Source: an uncultured Porphyromonas sp. | GTDB lineage: Bacteria > Bacteroidota > Bacteroidia > Bacteroidales > Porphyromonadaceae | Direction of reading: 5' to 3' | Length of the DNA: 17,356 nt | Assembly (NCBI GenBank): GCA_900548415.1 | Contig: URKO01000002.1 | Span: 1-17,356 of the forward strand | Shown here: positions 1 to 11,387 of the stretch, one piece after another | Layout of the letters: the number at the start of each line of letters is the position of its first letter | How positions within the stretch are numbered: the first letter of the stretch is position 1 | Position numbers and translations under genes: made by a program | The notes under the pieces: model-generated | Database searches by the model: none | Told to the model about the DNA's origin: nothing | What the model saw: the letters and a program-made list of their open reading frames with translations, nothing else

Positions 1-1
1 T

Positions 2-2494
2 CTTGAAGTGCTGGTTTGCAATAACAACAGCCTGACCGAGCTCAACTGCTCCAAGATGAAGCGACTCAAAGATGTAGCCTGCTACTCCAACAAGCTCAAG
101 AAGATCGATCTAAGCGACTGCTACTCACTCACCTCCCTAGACTGCTCGGTCAATCCTACGCTAGAGACACTCCAGCTCTCACCAAGCATTCAGTCGCTCG
201 ATGTGAGCCAGTGTGCACTCAAAGAGATACCTGGTCTCAACCAGCTTAGTAGACTCAAGACTCTCACCTGTGTCGACAACAAGCTGACTGAGCTAGACCT
301 CTCTAGTGCTTATGGGCTAGAGGTGCTCTCCTGTCCTAAGAATCAGATCAAGGATCTCTCGTCAGTCACACAGCCCTTTGCCCTCAAGTGTATCACAGTG
401 AGTGACAACCCATTCACGGCTCTCACGCTACCTAATGCCTACAATATCTACTTTGTCAAGATCGATGGCACGGCACTCGATGCTTGCGCACTCAATGCGC
501 TATACAGATCGCTGAGAGAGCGTCGTGACGAAGACTCAAAGAACGACCTCGGTGGGTGTATGCTCTTTAACGGCACTCCTGCAGCTCCCAAGAGCAAGAC
601 CCAAATAGCTGTACAAAAAGGGTGGATGGTCTCTGTCGAGGGCGATGGGTCTGGTTGCTCCGAAGAGGGAGACGACGCCTTTGACGTAGTCTATACCAAC
701 GTCGCTGGACGACTCCAAGAGGATGGTCCCGTAGAGATGTGGGAGTCGGCTACCTCTATCAAGATCAAGGGCGAGCTAAACGGTAGTGACCTAAGAGTTA
801 TCCGCCAGTTCTGTGGCTCTGATGAGTATGCCGCAGAGGTTCCCCACGCGCGTATCCGCAAGCTAGACCTCTCGGAGGCTCGCATCGTACCTGGAGGCGT
901 ATACTACATCAAGGTTGATGACCAAGGCACGATGAGAGAGTATGTCGTACCCGAGGGGCAGGAGACGCTCCTACCGGACAAGCTCTTCTACCACTGCTGC
1001 TCTATCGAAGAGCTTGTACTACCTAAGAATATACGAGAGATAGGTGTCGGAGTCTTCTGGAAGTGTATCAAGCTACAGAAGCTCTCCATCCCTGATGAGG
1101 TAACACGTATCAACAGTACCGCCTTTGGGGTGTGCAACGCTCTTGAGCAGATTACCTTGCCACGTGACCTAGAGTACCTCGGGGGATACGCTTTCACCTA
1201 CTGTGCTAACCTCAAGGAGGTAACTATCCCAGAGGGTGTCAAGGTGCTTAACAAGCGACTCTTTGACAATGCTACAAGCCTTACAAAGGTTCAGCTGCCT
1301 AGTCGGATGGATGCCTTTGAGCCAGAGGCATTCCTAGGTGCCGAGGCACTGCAGAGCGTCACGATACCTAACGGGATCAAGACGATCCCCGCCTCCTGCT
1401 TCGACGGCTGCCGTGCCCTCCTAGAGGTGACGATACCTGCCGATGTGGAGCGTATCGAAGAGACCGCTTTTCAGGACAACAACCTTCTGCACACGGTACA
1501 CTTCTCCGAGGGGTTGAAGACCATCGGTCTAGATGCTTTCAAAAACTGCCGAAGCCTCAAGCAACTGGAGCTACCCAACTCGCTACAAGAGATAGCAATG
1601 GGAGCCTTCCAAGAGTGTGAGTCTATAGGCTCCATCAAGTTTGGAGCAGGGTTGACACACATTGGCGAGAAGGCCTTTTGGCACTGCCATGCACTCCAAC
1701 AGCTCGAGCTCCCCAGCTCACTCGAGCAGCTAGACTATGCTGCTTTTGCTGAGTCGACGAACCTAAAGCGTGTGACCATCGGTGCTGCGGCACCACTATG
1801 GGGTCAAAACCCCTTCCTCGGTTGCTTAAAGCTCCAGGCTTTTGTCGTAAACGACGACAATACGGCCTTTGCCACACAGGATGGTGTCCTATACAGCAAG
1901 GACTTCGTTACCCTCTACGCTTACCCTGCAGGTCGCGCCGAAACTGCACTGAGACTGCATGACAAGACCCAAACGATCGAGGACTTTGCCTTTTGGTTCG
2001 CACCGAAGCTGGCTGAGGTCACCTTCCCCGAGCACCTTACCTTACTTGGCAACACACCCTTCGGTGGCTGTAAGAGTCTCAAGCGACTGACGATGCTGAC
2101 AAGCACTCCTCCACAGTCGTCCTACGAGAATGATCCCTTTGAGGGGGTAGACCGGAGTCAGTGCGAGCTGATCGTTCCCAAGGGTAGCAAGGCTGACTAT
2201 GAGCAGTCGCCTATCTGGCGAGGCTTCAAGATCTCAGAGGACACTGCTATCGATGCCATCCCGACAGAGCGCATAGAGCTAGCCGTGGACGGAAGCTCCT
2301 GGAGACTATCTGGTATACCCTCTAGCTATCAGACCGCTCGGGTAGTAGACTTGACGCTCCGCACACTGGCTGAGTATCCTATCGCTGAGACGACCGTGGC
2401 AATAGACCACACAGCGATGCCGTCAGGAAGCTATCTAATCATCCTAGAGGGCAGCACGACACAGACGAGACAAGTACTCAAGGTGTGCAAGTAG
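2..2494 (+). CDS. LRR/BspA-like surface protein with probable T9SS C-terminal domain (5' end outside window)
   Basis: The reading frame is open from the first bases, so the true start and any signal peptide lie upstream; about 830 residues are visible. Three parts can be seen. The first ~165 residues are 21-residue-type LRRs of the form LxxLxCxxNxLTELDLS. From about residue 245 comes the BspA-type lead-in (IKIKGELNGSDLRVIRQF, then RKLDLSEARIVPGG). About residues 323-735 are ~23-residue BspA/LRR_5 repeats with a recurring AFxxCxxLxxVxIPxxV pattern. The last ~80 residues, ending in GSYLIILEG and VLKVCK, look like a type A sorting domain of type IX secretion. I infer an exported, surface-attached adhesin- or binding-type protein; the ligand is unknown. 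It shares its first LRR class with the partial gene at 15902 and is probably a paralogue. It converges on purD, with terminators between. The family call is firm; the CTD call is moderate. Confidence 0.85.
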   Translation, partial: LEVLVCNNNSLTELNCSKMKRLKDVACYSNKLKKIDLSDCYSLTSLDCSVNPTLETLQLSPSIQSLDVSQCALKEIPGLNQLSRLKTLTCVDNKLTELDLSSAYGLEVLSCPKNQIKDLSSVTQPFALKCITVSDNPFTALTLPNAYNIYFVKIDGTALDACALNALYRSLRERRDEDSKNDLGGCMLFNGTPAAPKSKTQIAVQKGWMVSVEGDGSGCSEEGDDAFDVVYTNVAGRLQEDGPVEMWESATSIKIKGELNGSDLRVIRQFCGSDEYAAEVPHARIRKLDLSEARIVPGGVYYIKVDDQGTMREYVVPEGQETLLPDKLFYHCCSIEELVLPKNIREIGVGVFWKCIKLQKLSIPDEVTRINSTAFGVCNALEQITLPRDLEYLGGYAFTYCANLKEVTIPEGVKVLNKRLFDNATSLTKVQLPSRMDAFEPEAFLGAEALQSVTIPNGIKTIPASCFDGCRALLEVTIPADVERIEETAFQDNNLLHTVHFSEGLKTIGLDAFKNCRSLKQLELPNSLQEIAMGAFQECESIGSIKFGAGLTHIGEKAFWHCHALQQLELPSSLEQLDYAAFAESTNLKRVTIGAAAPLWGQNPFLGCLKLQAFVVNDDNTAFATQDGVLYSKDFVTLYAYPAGRAETALRLHDKTQTIEDFAFWFAPKLAEVTFPEHLTLLGNTPFGGCKSLKRLTMLTSTPPQSSYENDPFEGVDRSQCELIVPKGSKADYEQSPIWRGFKISEDTAIDAIPTERIELAVDGSSWRLSGIPSSYQTARVVDLTLRTLAEYPIAETTVAIDHTAMPSGSYLIILEGSTTQTRQVLKVCK

Positions 2495-2517
2495 CCCTTT
2501 GGCACTATCGTGACACA

Positions 2518-2551
2518 CCTCTCTAGGGTAGAAACTACTTTCCTAGAGAGG
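2518..2551 (+). terminator. Hairpin 23 bases after the LRR stop codon
   Basis: A perfect 10-base stem (CCTCTCTAGG at 2518-2527 with CCTAGAGAGG at 2542-2551) encloses an inner GTAG/CTAC stem with an AAA loop. No T-run follows, so it may be an RNA 3'-end stabilising hairpin rather than an intrinsic terminator by itself. Confidence 0.45.
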
Positions 2552-2603
2552 CTGTCTCAAAGGTCGGCACTCTCCTAACGAGGAGTGCAAAGCTTCAATA
2601 AGA

Positions 2604-2642
2604 AAGGGGGGGAGTAGGACTGATTTTCCTACTTCCCCCCTT
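2604..2642. terminator. Two-way intrinsic terminator between the LRR gene and purD
   Basis: A 15-pair stem (2604-2618 with 2628-2642, one G-T pair) closes a 9-base loop. The core is a run of seven G facing a run of six C. On the plus strand it is followed by the T-rich TTGTTGTCTT; on the minus strand the other side reads TTTCTTATT. It sits 34 bases past the purD stop and 109 past the LRR stop, where two converging transcription units meet, so it can serve both. Confidence 0.8.
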
Positions 2643-2676
2643 GTTGTCTTGAGGTTATTGACTTATGTGTGTGGCT

Positions 2677-6250
<3,574 letters not shown>

Positions 6251-6278
6251 AGGATCGGTATGGAGTGATAGATGTTAC

Positions 6279-7748
6279 TTATTCGTTGTCGTTTGCTTCA
6301 GCCTTATGGACGAAGGTCTCGTCGCTGCCGAAGGTTTGGATATTGGCCTTGTAGCCAGAGCTAGAGGAGCCAGCAGGATGTGGTCCTTTCGTGCGCTGTG
6401 TGCCACGATGCGCAGACCTGTCGTAAGGCTTGTCGTAAGGTTTGCCCCCACGTCCTTTGCTATAGGTCGGCTTGTCGTAGGCTGCCCGATGTCTGTGGCC
6501 CTCTTGCCCTTTGCCTCTGTGAAACGCTTCGCCACGCTCTCTCCGCTGGGGAGTCTCTTCACGCTGAGCGATCTGCTCTTTGTACTCCTTGTGCTTGCCC
6601 TCAAAGAGCGTATAGCCACGCAACTCGCAAGGCAGCGATCCATTGTACAGCTCTTCGCGCAAGTCGTGCTTGAGCCCGATCGCATGAAAGTGCTCTACCT
6701 GATGAGCGATGATCCACGCCTGAGCTCCGGCGAACTGGAACTTGAGCGTACGACCGATCATACTATAGAGCTGCTCGAGGTCGTAGTCTGAGAGACGCTC
6801 CCCGTAAGGCGGGTTCATCACCAGCAGACACTTAGGGTCTGTCTCCGCCTCAGGGTGCGGTAGATGCTGATCAGCAAAGTCGCCTACCGAGAGATCAATG
6901 TAGCGAGACATACCCGATCGGGTGACGTTGCGCTTAGCCTTGGCAATGGCTTGAGGAGAGAGGTCGGAGCCGTAGATGTGGTAGTCAAAGGAGCGCTCCG
7001 TCGAGTCGTCATTGTACACCTCACTGCAAAGCTCACTGTCGAAGTCTGGCCACCGCTCGAAGGGGTAGCTCTCACGATAGATGCCTGGAGGCGTACCCGT
7101 AGCGATCAGCGCAGCCTCCACGAGGAAGGTGCCCGACCCGCAGAAAGGATCCATCAGATCGCACTGCCCGTGCCAGCCCGCCTTGAGCAGGATACCCGCT
7201 GCCAGCACCTCATTGATAGGAGCACGATCCTGCTCCATACGATAGCCCCGCTTGTGGAGGCTCTCGCCCGAAGAGTCTAGACAGAGCGTCACATGCTGCT
7301 CCGCAATATGTAGGTGGAAGATCAGCTGCGGGTTGGAGAGCTTGACCGAGGGTCGCTTGGTGCCACCCGTTTGCTCTCTAAAGTAATCGACAATCGCATC
7401 TTTCGTCTTATAGACGACGTAGCGACTATGCTTGAAGGTCGACGAGTAGACCACCGCATCGACCGCAAAGGTCATATCGGCCGTAAGCCATTGGCTCCAG
7501 TCGAAGTTTAGCAGCGTCGTGTAGAGGATGTCGATATCCTCCGCGTCAAACTCATAGATAGGTCTCAGCACCTTAAGAGCTGTGCGGAGGTACAGATTGG
7601 ACTTGTAGAGCATCTTGAGATCTCCTTCGTAAGAGACCATGCGACGTCCTATCTGTATATTGTTCGCACCGAGGGCTGTCAATTCTTGTTCCAGTACTGG
7701 CTCCAGCCCAGGGAGCGTCTTGGCGATCATGGGAAAGGTCTTCGTCAT
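6279..7748 (-). CDS. rlmL: THUMP-domain 23S rRNA guanine-N2 methyltransferase (RlmL N-domain type)
   Basis: A SAM-dependent RNA methyltransferase of the UPF0020 family, by analogy making m2G in 23S rRNA. The N-terminal region (about 1-160) fits a ferredoxin-like plus THUMP RNA-binding module (KLSNPQLIFHLHI at 136-148). The catalytic domain has the motif I-like DPFCGSGTFLVEAALIA (200-216) and the catalytic NPPYGERL (312-319) of N2-guanine methylases. The protein corresponds to the first half of E. coli RlmL and lacks the second (RlmK) methylase domain, as is common in this phylum. After about residue 395 comes a ~95-residue Arg/Lys/Gly/His/Tyr-rich tail (repeated YDKP, RGG-like), probably disordered and RNA-binding. 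It starts 43 bases after tilS, with a promoter-like box between. The exact target base cannot be told from sequence alone. Confidence 0.85.
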   Translation of the reverse strand: MTKTFPMIAKTLPGLEPVLEQELTALGANNIQIGRRMVSYEGDLKMLYKSNLYLRTALKVLRPIYEFDAEDIDILYTTLLNFDWSQWLTADMTFAVDAVVYSSTFKHSRYVVYKTKDAIVDYFREQTGGTKRPSVKLSNPQLIFHLHIAEQHVTLCLDSSGESLHKRGYRMEQDRAPINEVLAAGILLKAGWHGQCDLMDPFCGSGTFLVEAALIATGTPPGIYRESYPFERWPDFDSELCSEVYNDDSTERSFDYHIYGSDLSPQAIAKAKRNVTRSGMSRYIDLSVGDFADQHLPHPEAETDPKCLLVMNPPYGERLSDYDLEQLYSMIGRTLKFQFAGAQAWIIAHQVEHFHAIGLKHDLREELYNGSLPCELRGYTLFEGKHKEYKEQIAQREETPQRRERGEAFHRGKGQEGHRHRAAYDKPTYSKGRGGKPYDKPYDRSAHRGTQRTKGPHPAGSSSSGYKANIQTFGSDETFVHKAEANDNE

Positions 7749-7771
7749 GCTTTATAAGTCGATTCTAGCTG

Positions 7772-7779
7772 TAAAAGTA
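7772..7779 (-). promoter_or_regulatory. Candidate -7 box before the THUMP methyltransferase gene
   Basis: On the minus strand TACTTTTA lies 23 bases before the ATG at 7748, one base off the Bacteroidetes -7 consensus TAnnTTTG, preceded by TTATTTTG. The core AAAAGTACA on the plus strand is shared with the aspS promoter candidate at 13211. No clear -33 element was found. Confidence 0.3.
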
Positions 7780-7791
7780 CAAAATAAACGG

Positions 7792-9276
7792 CTAACGAGC
7801 TACTGTATGTGGCTTCGTGCACTCATCAAAGGGATCTGATAATGTAAGAGAGAAGGTGATCTGCGCCCAGCGACGAGTCTGTGGCGTGAGCTGGTAGTCA
7901 GCACTGCGACACACGCCAGCCAACCACAGCGTGGCACCCGTATGGTTGTCGATGAGTAGCATCGTAGCCGCTCTGCGTGAGGGAAGCACCTTAGCGTCGC
8001 GTAGGAGCTTCGCTAGAGGCTTGCGCCCTTTCATGCCCAGCGGGGCGATCCATCGCTCGCCATCGGTAGAGGCTCTGAGCTGTAGCGAAGGCATTGCCGC
8101 TCGGAGCTGGTCGTAGTCGACCAAATAGCTGTAAGGCGTGAGCGTCCTAATCGCAGGCGGTGGCATCTCCGAGCAGTCGTGTACCGCTATCGTTACCGAT
8201 CCTAGCGGGTGATCCAGCACAGCTCCCGCTGGCCAGCTCTCGATAGCCGGCAGCTCTAGACAAAAGTTGGCCGCTTGCTCCAAACGCGCCAGGGTCTCAC
8301 TGGTCGTGCCTATCAGATAGCCACGATAACGCTCGATGATGCCCCCGCGACCCTCATAGCGAGCATAGCTGTCGGCACGCTCAGACTTGGTGCAGTCCAT
8401 CAGGAGTTGCTGTAATACTAGGCGATCGCAGTCAATCGCTGCGAAGTGACTATAGAGGAGGACGAGCGGTGCTATCTGCTGACGGAGCCATGCTATCTCT
8501 AGCGACTGAGTGGCGTCTGCGGGGAGGGTACTCCTTATATAATAGTCTTGCAGCTGCTCCAAGTCTCGCAAGATGTGAATCGTCGAGGCGACCGCCTGGT
8601 CAAAGGAGGGGTTGAGCTGGTCAAAGAGCGGACGCAACGTATGCCGGACGAAGTTGCGCCGTATGGTTGTGTCCGCATTCGTCGAGTCCGTCACAAAAGA
8701 CTGCTCGGCGATTTGCAAAAAGTCATAGATAAGTCGAGGCGGCGTGTCTATGAGCGGACGAATATACTTCCTCTCCTCACGAATTGGGAGCATCCCCCGC
8801 AGTCCTCGTACGCCTGCCCCTTGGGAGAGGTTGATCAGGAGCTGCTCCACATTGTCCTCCAGGTGATGCCCGAGAGCGATGCTCTGCGCATCGTACCGCG
8901 CATATAGCTCATCGAAGAAGTCGTACCTCAGCTTCCGCGCTGCCATCTCTACGCTCACCCCTTTGTGCGTCGCCACATAGCCATAAGTGTCAAAGGAGGC
9001 ACGCTCTAGGGGCACCCCGAGCTGCTCACAAAGCTCTGTGACAAACGCCTCGTCACGATCACTCTCTGGGCCTCGCAGATGAAAGTTGCAATGCGCCGCC
9101 ACACAGCAGTACCCTAATAACGAAAGCCCCCACAGAAGTGCCGTCGAGTCGGCACCTCCGCTGAGGGCTATGATGACCACTCGCTGGCTCTTTCGGTCTA
9201 GCAGCTCATACTGCTCGATCGTGCGACGCATCTGATGCACCAAAGCATGATTGAGTAGCGTACGTCGCTGAGACAC
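7792..9276 (-). CDS. tilS: tRNA(Ile)-lysidine synthase
   Basis: TilS adenylates C34 of the CAU-anticodon isoleucine tRNA and replaces it with lysidine, so that the tRNA reads AUA; it is normally essential. The PP-loop ATP-binding motif SGGADS is at residues 39-44, followed by HCNFHLRGPESDRDE and GHHLEDNVEQLLINLSQGAG, characteristic of the N-type ATPase domain. The later part (PLGMKGRKPLAKLLRDAKVL) is the TilS C-terminal substrate-binding domain. Total length (494) is in the usual range for the two-domain long form. The start is uncertain: GTG at 9276 gives a somewhat long lead before the PP-loop, whereas ATG at 9231 (residue 16) leaves a lead more typical of the family. The gap to the preceding zinc-ribbon gene is 79 bases with a weak hairpin, so it may have some independent control. 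Confidence 0.92.
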   Translation of the reverse strand: MSQRRTLLNHALVHQMRRTIEQYELLDRKSQRVVIIALSGGADSTALLWGLSLLGYCCVAAHCNFHLRGPESDRDEAFVTELCEQLGVPLERASFDTYGYVATHKGVSVEMAARKLRYDFFDELYARYDAQSIALGHHLEDNVEQLLINLSQGAGVRGLRGMLPIREERKYIRPLIDTPPRLIYDFLQIAEQSFVTDSTNADTTIRRNFVRHTLRPLFDQLNPSFDQAVASTIHILRDLEQLQDYYIRSTLPADATQSLEIAWLRQQIAPLVLLYSHFAAIDCDRLVLQQLLMDCTKSERADSYARYEGRGGIIERYRGYLIGTTSETLARLEQAANFCLELPAIESWPAGAVLDHPLGSVTIAVHDCSEMPPPAIRTLTPYSYLVDYDQLRAAMPSLQLRASTDGERWIAPLGMKGRKPLAKLLRDAKVLPSRRAATMLLIDNHTGATLWLAGVCRSADYQLTPQTRRWAQITFSLTLSDPFDECTKPHTVAR

Positions 9277-9311
9277 AGTGCGAGGGAGTGAATGTCGTAA
9301 AGGGAGAGAAG

Positions 9312-9342
9312 AGCGACAAACCGTCCGAAAAGACTCGTCGCT
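9312..9342 (-). other. Small hairpin between the zinc-ribbon gene and tilS
   Basis: AGCGAC (9312-9317) pairs with GTCGCT (9337-9342), with an inner GTC/GAC pairing. Being only 6 plus 3 pairs and lacking a T-run, it is at most a weak attenuator or processing site. Confidence 0.2.
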
Positions 9343-9355
9343 GGAAGGAAGAGAT

Positions 9356-10246
9356 TTACTTGTCCTCGCTATCCTTGCTAGCGTCAGCCTTCTTGGTACT
9401 CTTAGAGGCGGTCTTCTTAGTAGCCGTAGTCTTCTTGGTCTCCTTCTTCTTTGTGTCGGCCTTTGCCTCGGTCGTCTCCTCTACTGGCTCCTCCTCAATG
9501 TCTGGGTCGATGAGTACACGTCCGCAGTACTCGCAGACGATGACCTTGTTGTGTAGCTTGACCTCTAGCTGACGCTGTGGCGGGATGTGGTTAAAGCAAC
9601 CACCGCACGCCTCACGCTCTACAGGCACGACTGCCAGTCCATTGGAAGCGCCCTTGCGTAGACGTTGGAATGCCTTGAGGATGCGCTCATCGATCTGCGC
9701 TTCCAGCTCGTTGGCACGATCACGGAGCTGCTCCTCCTCGATGCGCGTCTCGGCAATGATCTGCTCCAGCTCCTCACTCTTAGCCTGATGATCCTCCTCG
9801 CGCTCCTTGATACGCTCTTGGAGCTTGGCGATGTCATCCTTGCGACCTTGTAGCTCTGCGTTGAACTCACGGATATGCTTCTGAGCGAGTTGTATCTCAA
9901 GCTCCTGGAACTCGATCTCGCGTGACAGATGCTCATACTCGCGGTTGTTGCTCACCGCATTAAGCTGCTCCTTGAGAGCCTCGAGCTTATCGGTTGCCGT
10001 AGCGATCTTTTGATTCTCACCACTGACCGACTGTGAGAGCTTTTTGGCAGCAGCGTTGTACTTCTCTAAGCGTGTCTTCAGCCCCTCGATTTCGTCCGCT
10101 AGATCTTCGATAGCTTGGGGTAACTCGCCTCGCAGTAGTTTGATCTTGTCAATACTGGTGAGCGTCTCCTGCAGACGCTTGAGGGCGATGAGCTTCTCCC
10201 GGATACTACGCTCGGCTACTTCGTGGGTCGTTGTATTAATGCTCAT
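9356..10246 (-). CDS. Coiled-coil protein with C-terminal C4 zinc ribbon (PF02591-type)
   Basis: Residues ~10-205 are almost wholly charged heptad sequence (many E, K, Q, L, I), predicted as a long coiled-coil hairpin. A zinc ribbon follows: CGGC at 214-217 and CEYC at 238-241, with NHIPPQRQ between, matching the zf-RING_7/DUF164 family. A member of this family in Helicobacter pylori (HP0958) acts as a chaperone/RNA-binding factor, but the role here is unknown. The last ~40 residues form a Lys/Thr/Ala/Asp low-complexity tail (TKKKETKKTTATKKT), not part of the core family. It begins 12 bases after the NIF3 gene stop; the NIF3/zinc-ribbon pairing recurs in many bacteria and suggests a shared task, possibly linked to metals. 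Confidence 0.85.
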   Translation of the reverse strand: MSINTTTHEVAERSIREKLIALKRLQETLTSIDKIKLLRGELPQAIEDLADEIEGLKTRLEKYNAAAKKLSQSVSGENQKIATATDKLEALKEQLNAVSNNREYEHLSREIEFQELEIQLAQKHIREFNAELQGRKDDIAKLQERIKEREEDHQAKSEELEQIIAETRIEEEQLRDRANELEAQIDERILKAFQRLRKGASNGLAVVPVEREACGGCFNHIPPQRQLEVKLHNKVIVCEYCGRVLIDPDIEEEPVEETTEAKADTKKKETKKTTATKKTASKSTKKADASKDSEDK

Positions 10247-10258
10247 AGATGATGTTGC

Positions 10259-11371
10259 TTAGAAATAGTGAATAGGATTGGTGTCAGCATCTGACATATG
10301 GATGACAAAGTTACGATATTTATCCGACAATGCATCATAGAGCATGGTGCGTGCGCAGTGCTCACTCTCGAAGTGCCCTAGCGTGATCAGCCAGAGACGC
10401 CCCTGCACGTCAAGATAATCGTTGTACTTGGCCTCACCTGTGATATAGACCTCTGCGCCTGAGCGCATAGCCTCTCCGATGAACTCGTGACCACCGCCAC
10501 TGCCTCCACAGAGTGCTATGCGGCGGATCGGTTGCGTGGGGGGATTTGAGTAGGCGATGCGCTCCACGGCTGGCAGCGTAGATAGATGCTCTAGCAGCTC
10601 CTGCGGCGTCAGCGCACTAGGCAGTTCGCCTATGACCCCTAACCCACTCGTCGGGTGATCCATCACGATCGGGATTACCTCGTAGGCTGGCACTTCATAG
10701 GGATGCGACGCTACGAGTGTCGTGAGGGCTTGCGAGAGTCGCTCCTGTGGCACGAGCACGGAGATCATCTCCTCCTCGACCGCCTCCATAGAGCCATGTG
10801 TACCAATGGTCGGATGCGTCTCAGCTCCTGGGCGGAAGCGCCCTACCCCCGAGCAACTATAACTACAGCCGGTGTAACCACCCAGGGAGCCAATGCCCGC
10901 CTCCTCGTATGCAGTGCGTAGCGCATCGGCATGACTGTGCGGTATATAGGTCTGCAGCTTGTAAAAGCGGCCTCGCTGAGGCATCATCGGTCGCCTACCC
11001 TCACGCTTGAGACCGATCAGGTTGGCCAGATAGTGATTCACGCCTTGCGTCATCTCATTGTCTGCCGACGTGTGACAGGCGTAGATAGCGATATTGTTTC
11101 TCAAGGCAAAAGCCACGCAACGCTCCTGATAAGTCGCGGGCGTGATCCGTTTAAGCCCTCGAAAGAGGATCGGATGATGCGATATGAGCAGGTTGCACCC
11201 ACGCTGCAGGCACTCCTCGAGTACCGCCTCGGTCGTCTCCACAGCCAGCATGATGCCACGCAGCGGCTGCGTCACATCACCCACCTGAAGACCCGAGTTG
11301 TCGTAGCTCTCCTGATAGCTCAGCGGATAGCACGTCTCTACCGTACGAACTACATCTCCTATCGTGACCAT
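10259..11371 (-). CDS. NIF3-family dinuclear metal protein (YqfO type, with inserted domain)
   Basis: NIF3/YbgI proteins bind two metal ions at a conserved pocket, but their substrate is not settled; GTP cyclohydrolase-like annotation ("type I GTP cyclohydrolase") is common and weakly founded. Visible ligands are ISHHP (63-67), the Asp in CHTSADN (99-105), and the GHFESE block (332-337). Also conserved are SYDNSGLQVGD (22-32), GGSGGGHEFI and YITGEAKYND. At 370 residues it is the long form with a PII/CutA-like insert, seen here as the central block between about 130 and 240 (FYKLQTYIPHSHADALR, SHPYEVPAYEV). It starts 16 bases after the aspS stop and is followed by the zinc-ribbon gene 12 bases on, so all three are probably cotranscribed. 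Confidence 0.9.
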   Translation of the reverse strand: MVTIGDVVRTVETCYPLSYQESYDNSGLQVGDVTQPLRGIMLAVETTEAVLEECLQRGCNLLISHHPILFRGLKRITPATYQERCVAFALRNNIAIYACHTSADNEMTQGVNHYLANLIGLKREGRRPMMPQRGRFYKLQTYIPHSHADALRTAYEEAGIGSLGGYTGCSYSCSGVGRFRPGAETHPTIGTHGSMEAVEEEMISVLVPQERLSQALTTLVASHPYEVPAYEVIPIVMDHPTSGLGVIGELPSALTPQELLEHLSTLPAVERIAYSNPPTQPIRRIALCGGSGGGHEFIGEAMRSGAEVYITGEAKYNDYLDVQGRLWLITLGHFESEHCARTMLYDALSDKYRNFVIHMSDADTNPIHYF

Positions 11372-11387
11372 AAGGACTCCTTATATA

